A DNA stretch of 64,000 bases, from positions 186,001 through 250,000 of the forward strand of contig NZ_JAJFZM010000002.1 in assembly GCF_020733705.1 (NCBI RefSeq), read 5' to 3'. This document shows, in pieces, positions 51,032-59,362 of this stretch. The stretch's first letter is position 1; every line of letters begins with the position of its first letter. This DNA is from Nocardia australiensis (GTDB taxonomy: Bacteria; Actinomycetota; Actinomycetes; Mycobacteriales; Mycobacteriaceae). Made by a program: the position numbers and the translations under genes. The notes beneath the pieces were generated by a model, which saw only the letters and a list, made by a program, of their open reading frames with translations, made no database searches and was not told where the DNA came from.

Positions 51032-52060
51032 CTATTCCCTTAGCGAGGAGCTGTAGTCGCGGACGGCCTGCGTGCCGGCGTCGCCGAGCCCGGTGTCCTC
51101 GAGGTCGGCGGTGGCCAGACCGGCCGGAGTAGGGAAGAGGTGGGTCAGGCCAACTTGCCGCAACCCCTCAATGGGCGTGCCATATCTGGTGACGGTCTCA
51201 CCGAGAACGCCGGGTGCCGCGGCCGGGCCGACGTGGTCCGCCACGATGGTACGAATACCCACCTCGTAAGGATCCCAAGCGTCGCCGGCCAGTAGTCGTT
51301 GGATGTGCGCCACCAGGTGAATGAGCCCTTCGATGCGAGGGAGATGTACCGTCAGCCGTACATCCGACCGGCTGCCGGCACCGATCTCGATCACTCCTGG
51401 ATCGCCGTCCAAGGTCACCGTGCGCCGGTAATGCCTAGCCCTCGCGATCTCGAGCCCCGGGATGGCCTCGATGGCGAGATTCCGCAGCCGTCGGTCGAAT
51501 TGCCCTGGCTCGGCAAGTGGTACGCGCAGCGCGAGTCCACCATCAGCGATCAGCCGATCCGTGCGTCGCCGCAGTGCGCGAAGTTCATGCGGTGTGGATC
51601 GGAAGGTCGCAGCCATCACTCGGTTGAACTGGCGCAAGCTGCCGAAGCCCGCGGCGAAGGCGACATCCGACACCGCAAGGTCGGTGTCGTCCAACAAGCG
51701 CCGGGCGAAATGCGCACGCCGCGACCGGGCAAGCTGGTCGGGAGTGACGCCGACCTGCTGTATGAAGATCCGGCGCAGATGTCGCTGCGACACCGCCAAC
51801 TTCGCCGCGAGCTCAGCCTCGGCGCCGTCGTCCAATGCGCCCGCCGCGATCAGATCGATTGCGCGACAAACCAACACGGATGTACCGGCCGCCGCCCTGC
51901 CGTCGCTACGGTACGGCCGACAACGGTGGCAAGCGCGAAAGCCCGCGGCCTCGGCTGCCGCCGCAGACGGGAACGACACGACGTTCGAGGGCAATGGGCG
52001 CCCCGGACACGGCGGCAGGCAGTAAATGCCCGTTGTGACAACGCCCTGGATCAGTTCCAT
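51032..52060 (-). CDS. Ada/AlkA-type adaptive-response protein, probably truncated at both ends
   Basis: 342 residues. Zinc-binding Ada module: VVTTGIYCLPPCPGRPLPSN and AAEAAGFRACHRCRPYRSDG, with the four Cys ligands (the first being the phosphotriester acceptor). An AraC-type HTH follows (LAAKLAVSQRHLRRIFIQQV, SDVAFAAGFGSLRQFNRVMA), then the AlkA N-terminal domain (LRVPLAEPGQFDRRLRNLAI). The glycosylase HhH and catalytic Asp expected in full Ada-AlkA fusions are absent; the protein stops soon after HLFPTPAGLATADLEDTGLG. The usual first 25-30 residues before the TTGIYC motif are also missing. It may still regulate. Confidence 0.75.
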   Translation of the reverse strand: MELIQGVVTTGIYCLPPCPGRPLPSNVVSFPSAAAAEAAGFRACHRCRPYRSDGRAAAGTSVLVCRAIDLIAAGALDDGAEAELAAKLAVSQRHLRRIFIQQVGVTPDQLARSRRAHFARRLLDDTDLAVSDVAFAAGFGSLRQFNRVMAATFRSTPHELRALRRRTDRLIADGGLALRVPLAEPGQFDRRLRNLAIEAIPGLEIARARHYRRTVTLDGDPGVIEIGAGSRSDVRLTVHLPRIEGLIHLVAHIQRLLAGDAWDPYEVGIRTIVADHVGPAAAPGVLGETVTRYGTPIEGLRQVGLTHLFPTPAGLATADLEDTGLGDAGTQAVRDYSSSLRE

Positions 52061-52174
52061 ATCGGAAGTCTGTATGGCACTCGGCCTCGAGGACCAGACA
52101 CATCCGGACGTCTCCGCTCGAACGTGTCCGAATATGGCGTGCCCGATCGTCGAGCGATCGCGACGATTGGACGT

Positions 52175-52600
52175 ATGGATGCACAGACGAGCAAAGCACT
52201 GATTCTGCGGGCCTGGAACGAGTTCGCCGCTCAGGACCCCGACCGGATCGCCGCAGTCTTCGCAGCCGACGCGGAATGGCTCGCGCCACCGGGCAACGCG
52301 ACAGCCCGTGCGCTCGGAGGGACCCATCACTTGATCGGCCGGGACCGCATCGTGCGATTTCTGACGATCGAATTCCCGGCGGTATTCGTGGCAGACCGGA
52401 AGGTGGACTTCCGGTCTGTCGTTGCGGATGGCTGCACCGTAGTTGTCGAGGAACGAATGCGTGCAACCCTGATGAACGGGCGACACTACGACAATGACTA
52501 CTGCTTCATTTTCGAACTATCGGGTGGCGTGATCCATCGAGTGCGCGAATACATGGACACCCGGCGTGCCGCCGAGATGTTCGACGACCAGCACGGGTGA
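52175..52600 (+). CDS. SnoaL-like/NTF2-fold protein
   Basis: 141 residues: ALILRAWNEFAAQDPDRIAA, VFAADAEWLAPPGNATARAL, FVADRKVDFRSVVADGCTVV and VIHRVREYMDTRRAAEMF. This is the SnoaL_2/DUF4440-type cone with a C-terminal REYMDT motif. The class includes steroid-isomerase-like and polyketide-cyclase-like proteins; the substrate is unknown. ATG 52175. It is divergent from the Ada-type regulator gene with 114 bp between them, which suggests regulation by it. Confidence 0.85.
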   Translation: MDAQTSKALILRAWNEFAAQDPDRIAAVFAADAEWLAPPGNATARALGGTHHLIGRDRIVRFLTIEFPAVFVADRKVDFRSVVADGCTVVVEERMRATLMNGRHYDNDYCFIFELSGGVIHRVREYMDTRRAAEMFDDQHG

Positions 52601-52637
52601 CAGATGACCTGGAATGGGCTCGGGAAGGTGGGCGCAC

Positions 52638-52746
52638 CGAACACTGCGTGTTCTGGGTCCAGGTGCACGACTCCATCGGCGAGCATCAGGTGCGCCGCGG
52701 CGGGAAGATCAGCTCTCTCTATGGTGTTGCCAAACACAACATTGTT
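52638..52746 (-). pseudogene. Tyrosine-recombinase N-terminal relic
   Basis: The leftward frame has ERADLPAAAHLMLADGVVHL then DPEHAVF before diverging. It resembles the start of the split recombinase (GAARLHLVDGVSPLRPEDQV, then FEAMLAGF). Only about 30 codons remain. The rest of 52601-53017 has no gene. Confidence 0.4.
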
Positions 52747-53017
52747 GCGTCTTGTTTGTGGAAGGACGAGGGAATCGGCCAGGTGGGGCACGGTTTCTGC
52801 GGAACCCGGTAGGTAGCGAACTACTCTGGACCTGCGTCGTAGCCTTCATCGCGGCAACGTGCAGCGTTGCAATCAAATGCAATTCATCCTTATAGGACGC
52901 TTACAAGACGTACTGGTGATGTAGCGGTATTGCGGCCGTGCGGTATTCATTATTCTGCGGCACTCGAGATCGGTGTGGAACCGGAGCCATCAGCGATGAG
53001 CGCTCGATCGGGAGCAG

Positions 53018-53821
53018 TCACATCGCCGGGTGGACCAGGGGTTTCGTGCGGGGCTGACTCCAAATCTGCAGCAGGCAACCGGAATCGCTCGTATGCAAGC
53101 GCAGCCGGTAGTCGCCGTAGCCTGCGGGCAGCGGCGGCAGTTCGTGGTTGCGGCCCGCAAGTTCACACAGGTAGATGCCGCCGCTGTGGAATCGGCAGCT
53201 CAACTCGGCGATGCGCGGGTAGGAGCGGTCGGGGCCGGGGTCTTCGGGCGCCGTGACAACGGTTACCGCGATCTCGCCGTCGTCGACGGGCGCCCAGCAC
53301 AGGGCCGCGCCGGGGACAGCGTCGATCAGATCGGTGGAGGTGGCATACGGTGGGATCGGGAGGATTTCGCCGATCTTACTCGGCCGTTCGAGCAGGAAGA
53401 ACTGACCGGCGCGGATGCGCAGCACAAAATCGTACCGTTCGGTGGTCGCGCGCCGATCCGGAGCGTAGTAGGAGGGAATGTCGCCGAAGCCGTGTGTGGC
53501 AAGGTATTTCGCGTACTCCGCGTCGGTGATCTCTCGCGCGCGGTCGACGATGCCGGGGACATCTCCCGGCTGGGGGTACTCATATTGGCCCAGCACGATG
53601 AAACCTCGGGCCTGTTCGGTGGGGCCAGGTTCCCGCCACCTGGACACCTTGATCATTCCGCAAGCCCGGCAGGCGATCCGGCTGATATTGACGGTGTACC
53701 CGGACTCGTCGGTCTCGGTTTCCGTCGCCACCAGGACATCGCCGTCGGGAAAGTCGTGGAGGTCGCCGCAGGCATCGATGATCAACGCTATCGCCACATC
53801 GTGACGACTCGGGAATTCCAT
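53018..53821 (-). CDS. Unrecognised 267-residue protein next to an SMI1/KNR4 gene
   Basis: The protein starts MEFPSRHDVAIALIIDACGD and has a CRACGM pair near residue 61, a central Tyr/Arg-rich segment (SYYAPDRRATTERYDFVLRI) and a C-terminal beta-rich part with YLCELAGRNHELPPLPAGYG and DYRLRLHTSDS that recalls ComJ-like or similar small beta domains. I do not recognise the family. It lies 5 bp downstream of the SMI1/KNR4 gene on the same strand and is almost certainly co-translated with it. Codon use looks normal. Confidence 0.65.
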   Translation of the reverse strand: MEFPSRHDVAIALIIDACGDLHDFPDGDVLVATETETDESGYTVNISRIACRACGMIKVSRWREPGPTEQARGFIVLGQYEYPQPGDVPGIVDRAREITDAEYAKYLATHGFGDIPSYYAPDRRATTERYDFVLRIRAGQFFLLERPSKIGEILPIPPYATSTDLIDAVPGAALCWAPVDDGEIAVTVVTAPEDPGPDRSYPRIAELSCRFHSGGIYLCELAGRNHELPPLPAGYGDYRLRLHTSDSGCLLQIWSQPRTKPLVHPAM

Positions 53822-53826
53822 GTCGG

Positions 53827-54981
53827 TCACCCTCTCGGTTGTGACAGCAGTGCGCGGCCACGCTCGGGGGTGAGCGTCTCGGCCAGGATCGGGTCGGCCA
53901 GCAGCACGATCGGCGCGATGTGGTCGGGTGTACGCGGTCGCCACCGCACCAGCGCCGCGCAGACCGCTTCCCACAGCGCGTCCGAATCGTTGGCATGCTC
54001 GCGCAGCGCCTGCCGGATCAGGGCATCGAATTCCGGATTCCCGAAATCGAAGGAGGGACCGTAGCGCCGCAGCCTGGCCTGATACTCGCCGATGACGAGA
54101 TGTGTGCGCTCGTCGTACATCGCCGATTGCAGGACCGTTCCTTGGTTCGGGTGCGCGTTCGCGATGTGGTCGGCGAACAGTACCGGCAGCAGTTCCGCGG
54201 TGAACAGCGGATCGTCGGGAAAATCCGCGGATTCCGATGCCGAACCCACCCACCGGCTCAGCGACTGCCTGGTGTACATGCTGTCGCGTGCGAGGAACAG
54301 CTGTAGTTGCGCCCGCAGCACGGTGGCGCGGTCACGGCCGAACTTCTCGGCCTGCTCCAGCGCTTGCGCCGCCGTGTCCACCGCACCGGAGAGTGCGGCG
54401 CGACGGGCCTGCTCGACCGTGACGTCCCAGCTTTCGCTGGTCTCGCCCTCGGGATGGTTGAGGCTGTGAAACGAGGCGTAGAGGTCTTCCATCAGCCCGG
54501 CGAACGACGGGTACCGTGTGGGGCCTTCACTCCAGGCGAACAGATTGTAGGCGGCCCATTCCCCGGCCGCGTCGACATCACCTGGATCGAGGAACAGGAT
54601 CCCGGCATCGGCCTCGCGCGAGATCAGCAGTCCGCGGCCCAGTGGATTGCCGTTCTCGGGGGCCGGATTCTCGTAGCAGAGGTCCTTCCAGTCCGCTTCC
54701 CAGAACGGTTCGATGTCACGCAACCAGTCGATGTCGGAAGTGTCCCGCATGCGGTCGACGAAATCCCCGGCGTGCCGCCAGCCATCGGTCGTCAGCAGGA
54801 ATTCGCGGTAAGACGGCGGCAGCGTCCGCCCGATCCGCACCTCGGCCGCCGCGACCGCGTCCTCGGTTGCCGGGGCGAACCCGAGCCAACCGGCGCGCAG
54901 GATCTCCGGATCCTCCTGGCCGGGTTCGCGGCTGCGGATCCACTCCTGACTCCAGCGTGACAACAACGGTTTCCAACTCAT
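53827..54981 (-). CDS. SMI1/KNR4 (SUKH) family protein
   Basis: 384 residues. The N-terminal SUKH domain (about 30-170) has VAAAEVRIGRTLPPSYREFL, LTTDGWRHAGDFVDRMR and GILFLDPGDVDAAGEWAAYN. A C-terminal helical region of about 200 residues follows (EQARRAALSGAVDTAAQALE). SUKH proteins are often immunity proteins for secreted nuclease toxins. No toxin gene is adjacent, but the C-terminal extension and the co-transcribed unknown partner suggest an immunity or antiphage-type pair or an orphan immunity locus. ATG 54981 chosen. Confidence 0.82.
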   Translation of the reverse strand: MSWKPLLSRWSQEWIRSREPGQEDPEILRAGWLGFAPATEDAVAAAEVRIGRTLPPSYREFLLTTDGWRHAGDFVDRMRDTSDIDWLRDIEPFWEADWKDLCYENPAPENGNPLGRGLLISREADAGILFLDPGDVDAAGEWAAYNLFAWSEGPTRYPSFAGLMEDLYASFHSLNHPEGETSESWDVTVEQARRAALSGAVDTAAQALEQAEKFGRDRATVLRAQLQLFLARDSMYTRQSLSRWVGSASESADFPDDPLFTAELLPVLFADHIANAHPNQGTVLQSAMYDERTHLVIGEYQARLRRYGPSFDFGNPEFDALIRQALREHANDSDALWEAVCAALVRWRPRTPDHIAPIVLLADPILAETLTPERGRALLSQPRG

Positions 54982-55073
54982 GGGCGAGCACTCTGTCAGA
55001 GCGGTACGACATGCCGACTCCGCCGCTGCCACACGGGCAACCCCCGTATCCCTTCGAGGGACTGTAGGGGCGC

Positions 55074-56294
55074 TTACAAGCCGAGCTTGGTTACCGCGTT
55101 GTCCTCGAGGGGATTCGCGGTGCGGATGTAACCGTGCACCGTGCGTGGATTCGACCAGCGTCCCTGCCGCATGATTTCGCGGTCGCTGGCGCCGCCCAGC
55201 GCGGCCTGGGTGGCGAACCCGGCACGCAGCGAATGCCCGGAGAACAGCGTGGGGTCGAGCCCGGCGCGGGCGGCATATCGTTTCACCAGTTCCGCCACGG
55301 CACGGCCGGAAATGGTGGTGTCACCCAGTCCGCCGTGGCGCGTAACCGAGGGGAACAGGGGAGCGTCCGGTGCCGCGCGAGTGTCGCCGGTAAATCCGTG
55401 GCAGCGATGGATCTCGGTCGATATCTGTCCGCGGTGGTCTTCGATCCAGCTGCGTAGTTCGGCAATCCCTCCGCCGCAATGCCTTTCGCGCAAAGCGATC
55501 CAGTCGGCGAACGCGCAGACCGGGCAGGTCTGCGGACGGCTACCGCGCGGCAGCGCCACTCGCTGGCCGGCGGCGCCGGTGGGGTCGGTCTTCGTGGAGG
55601 GGAGTTGGAGCAGCAATATCGGTTCACCGGTGCCGTGATCGATGTCGACGCGCACGTCGCCGATCCGCAATCCCGCGATCTCACTGCGCCGCAAGGCCCC
55701 TGCGAAGCCGACCAGCAGGATCAATCGATCGCGGCGGCGCGCGGGTTCGTTCGGCCATCCCGGCGGCGGCAATCCGTCGAGCAGCTGTTCGAGAGTGTGC
55801 AACAGCACGGGCCGTTTACGTTTGGGCACACTGCGGCGAGTGCGTCGGATACCACGCAAGGTCAGCCGCACCACGTCCGACCGCGTGGGAGACGGTAATC
55901 CGTTGGCCGCGTGGACCGCCGCGATCGCCGCACTCTTGCGTTCGAGCGTGGCAGGCCCGAATGCCCACTCGCCGGACGGTTTTCGAGCATCCGCCGCTGC
56001 GGCGAGATAGACCGCCACATCCAAAGCGTCCGCCGGCAGCGCCTGCCGTGCTTCCGCCGAACACCACGCCGACCATGCGATCCAGTCGGATCGATACGCG
56101 CGCACTGTATTCGGCGACTGTGACGCTTCCAGGTACCGGGCCAGTGCCCCCGCCTGTTCATCGTCGAATCGCTCACGCACCAGCCGCAGCGCGACGGTAT
56201 CGACCAGCACGCTGCGCACACCTCGCCGTAATTCGGTGCGTACCACATCCGGCACGGCGATATCGGTGGCAGCGGAGTCCGGGGATGCGCTCAT
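55074..56294 (-). CDS. Tyrosine recombinase/integrase
   Basis: 406 residues. The core-binding domain (about 35-130) has SQSPNTVRAYRSDWIAWSAW. The catalytic domain has Arg in GFAGALRRSEIAGLRIGDVR, Lys region PSTKTDPTG, HSLRAGFATQAALGGASDRE (HxxR), GRWSNPRTVHGYIR with Trp in place of the second His, and the nucleophile Tyr. All essential residues are visible. This class is common in actinobacterial genomic islands. ATG 56294. The 3' end lies near TAGGGGCGCTTACAAG, a weak candidate attachment sequence. No excisionase is adjacent; 56295-56622 has no gene. Confidence 0.92.
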   Translation of the reverse strand: MSASPDSAATDIAVPDVVRTELRRGVRSVLVDTVALRLVRERFDDEQAGALARYLEASQSPNTVRAYRSDWIAWSAWCSAEARQALPADALDVAVYLAAAADARKPSGEWAFGPATLERKSAAIAAVHAANGLPSPTRSDVVRLTLRGIRRTRRSVPKRKRPVLLHTLEQLLDGLPPPGWPNEPARRRDRLILLVGFAGALRRSEIAGLRIGDVRVDIDHGTGEPILLLQLPSTKTDPTGAAGQRVALPRGSRPQTCPVCAFADWIALRERHCGGGIAELRSWIEDHRGQISTEIHRCHGFTGDTRAAPDAPLFPSVTRHGGLGDTTISGRAVAELVKRYAARAGLDPTLFSGHSLRAGFATQAALGGASDREIMRQGRWSNPRTVHGYIRTANPLEDNAVTKLGL

Positions 56295-56622
56295 CGCGAG
56301 ATACCGTACCCGGCGCGGCGGAGATTTGTGGTTGTGACCGATAGGCCCGACGTCGAGTTCGCATGCGTGCCGCGGGACCGGTCGCGAAGGTTCGGTCGGT
56401 GGCGATCGTCGCGTGGCGGTTGTCGTGGAAGTCTGTGGACAGCTGCCGACCTGGTCACCCCGATGTCCATGATGAGAGCCCGGCTGGTGGCAGACGCGTC
56501 GCTGTTGCCGCCGACTACCTGTGGGGCGCACTGGGTTCCGTCGTCGATGTTGGCTGCGGCGATGGAACACCGTACCGAGATGCGGCGCCGCGGCGGGGTA
56601 CTCGAACGGCGGCGGACTACAA

Positions 56623-57153
56623 CTAGCCGGCAGCGGCGGCTTCGAAGATCGTTTCGAGGCCGTCCTCGTCATCCCACTGCTCGCCCACCTCGGCGAAGCC
56701 GTACCCGGCGATCAGCCGCCGGGAAGCGAGATTGTCAGGCCGGATGGTGGCGCGCACCGTCCGCACCGACTGTTCCCGGCCGGCACGTTCCAGTAGTGCT
56801 TCCAATGCGGCCCTGGCGTAACCGCTGCGCCGCCACAAGGGATCGATGGCGTAGCCGATCTCCACCATGCCCTCCGAGTCGGGCGGGCCGTGGTAGCCGG
56901 CGCAGCCCACGACGACGCCATCCCGCGCGTCCACCACGGCGCGGGTGATCCAGTCGAGATCGCCTGGGTCCGCCGCGATCTGCTTGGCGCGCATCTGCCA
57001 CACCCTGATGCACTCCGGCCCCACGAAGAACGGCGGCAACAGCACCGGCGCGGTCGCGTTGGCGGCGGTGAGGTCACCGGCGGCAAGAGAATGGATCGTT
57101 TCGCCGGGCAACGCGACCAGCGTGACCGACGGAGGCTGGTGATCTGGAGTCAT
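56623..57153 (-). CDS. GNAT-family N-acetyltransferase
   Basis: 176 residues. The acetyl-CoA fold is visible: VVVGCAGYHGPPDSEGMVEI, GYAIDPLWRRSGYARAALEA (the (R/Q)-x-x-G-x-(G/A) loop is RRSGYA), and ATIRPDNLASRRLIAGYGFA. It resembles RimJ/RimL-type or drug-modifying GNATs; the substrate is unknown. ATG 57153 with AGGATCAG upstream. Single gene. Confidence 0.88.
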   Translation of the reverse strand: MTPDHQPPSVTLVALPGETIHSLAAGDLTAANATAPVLLPPFFVGPECIRVWQMRAKQIAADPGDLDWITRAVVDARDGVVVGCAGYHGPPDSEGMVEIGYAIDPLWRRSGYARAALEALLERAGREQSVRTVRATIRPDNLASRRLIAGYGFAEVGEQWDDEDGLETIFEAAAAG

Positions 57154-57759
57154 CGGCTGATCCTGGCAAGGCCGTGGTCGTGCGTCCACTCGATATCGAC
57201 CTGCGCGGACCGGGTGTCGGCCTTACCACCATCGCCGGCCGTCGCGGTCATCGGTCGATCGACGTGCACAGCGGCGCTGTTGTAACCGGTTGCCAGGACC
57301 GAAGATCCGCACCGGCCGCGCGCCGGGCGGCAGCAGCTGCGACACCTGCGCCCCGCTGTCGCGGCTCAGGTTCAATGCGATATCGCCGAGCGCTGTCTCG
57401 GTGGTCTGGGTGCCCACGATCAGTTCGCGCGGGGACGGCGTCGCAGGGGTGGAATGGAGGAAGCCGGATCTTACTGTCGGTCTGAAGCTGTCATATCGAC
57501 AGTCAACCGTGTGAACGATTGCAGCGCAGCACATTCGGGTGCCCGTGAAGCCGGAGCATAGCAACGTGGACAGGCTGGAGTGCCGGTTGCCGACTGCCCG
57601 CTGCCGCGCATGCTGGCCGCCGGGCGATGGTGGCCGAACGCGTCGCATCTTGGACTCCGCGCGAACGCGCGGAGTTCGCACGCCTGTTCACTCGTTTCGC
57701 CGGAATCGAATGATCGTCGTGTCTGTACCCTCACCACCGGGTCGGGCAGAATTCATCAG
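57154..57759. other. 606-bp gap without a convincing gene
   Basis: A minus-strand frame around 57280-57430 reads IVGTQTTETALGDIALNLSR and AQVSQLLPPGARPVRIFGPG, which looks coding-like but resembles no family I know and lacks a plausible start. CTGTCATATCGACAG at about 57488-57502 is a 5-bp-arm inverted repeat. The promoter of the YCII-ECF42 operon should lie at the right end. Confidence 0.3.
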
Positions 57760-58095
57760 ATGAAATACGTGCTGCTGATCTGTGACGACGAGACTGTCTC
57801 GCCGACCAATGAGGAGCTCGAAGCGGACCCGGTGCACCAGGCGTGGCGGGCAGACCTGGAACGGCGTGGCGGCATGGTTACCGGTGCTCGTTTGCGTCCG
57901 GTGGTGGATGCGACCACGGTCCGCGTTCGGGCGGGGGAGACCCTGGTTTCGGACGGGCCGTTCGCCGAGACCAAGGATTTCGTCGGCGGTTTCGTGATCG
58001 TCGAGTGCGCGAACCTGGACGAAGCGATCGACATCGCTGCCGGTCATCCCTACGCGCGCTGGGGCGGGGTCGAAATCCGTCCCCTCTGGGAATGA
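57760..58095 (+). CDS. YCII-related (DGPF) protein
   Basis: 111 residues: MKYVLLICDDETVSPTNEEL, VSDGPFAETKDFVGGFVIVE and AIDIAAGHPYARWGGVEIRP. The DGPFAETKE signature defines the DGPF/YCII family, small dimeric proteins nearly always encoded beside ECF42 sigma factors. The stop overlaps the sigma start (ATGA 58092-58095). The role is unknown; it is thought to be a target or partner in the ECF42 circuit. Confidence 0.93.
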   Translation: MKYVLLICDDETVSPTNEELEADPVHQAWRADLERRGGMVTGARLRPVVDATTVRVRAGETLVSDGPFAETKDFVGGFVIVECANLDEAIDIAAGHPYARWGGVEIRPLWE

Positions 58096-59312
58096 CCGCG
58101 CCCGCCGAGTCGATCCGGGCGGCGGTCGAGGCGGCCTACCGGGACGAATGGGGCCAGGTCGTGGCAACCCTCATCGGGTTGACGGGGGATTGGGATGTGG
58201 CCGAGGACTGCGCGCAAGACGCGTTCGCCGCCGCACTGGTGAGCTGGCCGCGCACTGGCATCCCACACCGGCCGGGCGCCTGGCTGACAACGACGGCTCG
58301 CAACCGTGCGATCGATCGATTACGCCGCGAGGCCGCGGGCGCCGCCAAACTGCGCGAACTCGCCGTGCTGGCGCGCGACTTCGACATCCTGCCGGTCGGC
58401 GATGTTCCCGACGAGCGACTGCGGCTGATCTTCACATGCTGTCATCCGGCCCTGCCGTTCCCGGCCCGGGTGGCGCTGACCCTGCGCACGCTGGCCGGGC
58501 TGTCCACAGCAGAAATAGCCAGGGTCTTTTTGACCGCCGAGCCGGCGATGGCGCAACGTCTGGTACGCGCGAAGCGGAAGATCAAGGAGGCCGGCATCCC
58601 CTATCGGGTCCCACCCGCCGAACTCCTGCCGCGGCGGCTGGCCGCCGTTCTCGCGGTGCTCTATCTGATCTTCAACGAGGGCTACGACGATGCCGATGCG
58701 CGACGGGCACTGACGGCCGAGGGGATCCGTTCGACCCGGATCCTGGTCGGGCTGATGCCACACGAACCCGAGCCGTGCGGACTACTCGCTCTGATGCTGC
58801 TGCATGAGGCCCGGCGTGCGACCCGGACCGACGCCGGTGTGTTGGTGCCACTCGAGAACCAGGATCGGTCCCGGTGGGACCGCGTGCTGATCGATGAGGG
58901 AGTGGTGAAGCTCGACGAGGCGCTGGCGTTGCGACGTGCCGGGCCCTATCAGGTGCAGGCCGCGATCGCCGCGTGCCATGCCACCGCACCCGACGCGGCG
59001 AACACGGACTGGCCGCAAATCGCCAGACTGTACGCCGAGCTGACACGGTTGGCACCCTCACCGGTCGTGGACCTCAACCGTGCGGTGGCAGTCGCGATGG
59101 CCGACGGAATTCCGGCCGGTTTGGCGCTCGTCGACGACCTGACCGTATCGGGCCGCCTCGACGGGTACCACCTGCTGCCCGCGACCCGGGCCGACCTGCT
59201 TCGGCGCGCCGGCCGAAGGGCCGAAGCCGAGGCAGCCTATGGCGAAGCCCTGCGGCTGGTGCCGACAGAGGCCGAGCGCAGATACCTGACCAACCGCCTG
59301 CGCGAACTCTGA
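58092..59312 (+). CDS. ECF42 sigma factor (with DUF6596/TPR-like C-terminal extension)
   Basis: 406 residues. Region 2 has GDWDVAEDCAQDAFAAALVS and PGAWLTTTARNRAIDRLRRE; region 4 has RVALTLRTLAGLSTAEIARV and FLTAEPAMAQRLVRAKRKIK. The long C-terminal extension (about 190-406) contains LAVLYLIFNEGYDDADARRA and a tetratricopeptide-like end HLLPATRADLLRRAGRRAEA. This extension is the ECF42 hallmark and is required for activity in studied members; there is no anti-sigma factor. Coupled to the DGPF gene. Confidence 0.93.
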   Translation: MTAPAESIRAAVEAAYRDEWGQVVATLIGLTGDWDVAEDCAQDAFAAALVSWPRTGIPHRPGAWLTTTARNRAIDRLRREAAGAAKLRELAVLARDFDILPVGDVPDERLRLIFTCCHPALPFPARVALTLRTLAGLSTAEIARVFLTAEPAMAQRLVRAKRKIKEAGIPYRVPPAELLPRRLAAVLAVLYLIFNEGYDDADARRALTAEGIRSTRILVGLMPHEPEPCGLLALMLLHEARRATRTDAGVLVPLENQDRSRWDRVLIDEGVVKLDEALALRRAGPYQVQAAIAACHATAPDAANTDWPQIARLYAELTRLAPSPVVDLNRAVAVAMADGIPAGLALVDDLTVSGRLDGYHLLPATRADLLRRAGRRAEAEAAYGEALRLVPTEAERRYLTNRLREL

Positions 59313-59329
59313 GACATCCCAGCTTTTAG

Positions 59330-59362
59330 ATTGTCAAGCCGCTGTCGCAGCGGCTTGACAAT
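59330..59362. terminator. Perfect 15-bp hairpin between ECF42 and IS110 genes
   Basis: ATTGTCAAGCCGCTG, a TCG loop and CAGCGGCTTGACAAT form a perfect 15-bp stem. It covers the last codons and stop of the IS110 transposase and lies 18 bp after the ECF42 stop. It can serve as a bidirectional terminator; it may also be part of the IS110 end. Confidence 0.7.

Noticed and set aside
51299-52174. Long plus-strand extension upstream of the SnoaL gene at 52175
   Set aside because: It is antisense to the Ada-type gene, which has clear motifs; the SnoaL domain starts at 52175.
52892-55085. Possible attachment repeats CGCTTACAAG near the integrase at 55074
   Set aside because: Only 10 identical bases with mismatched flanks (about 52902 and 55068); too short to call att sites.
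57223-57681. Minus-strand frame with VGTQTTETALGDIALNLSRD
   Set aside because: Part of it looks coding-like but no family, start or ribosome binding site could be supported.
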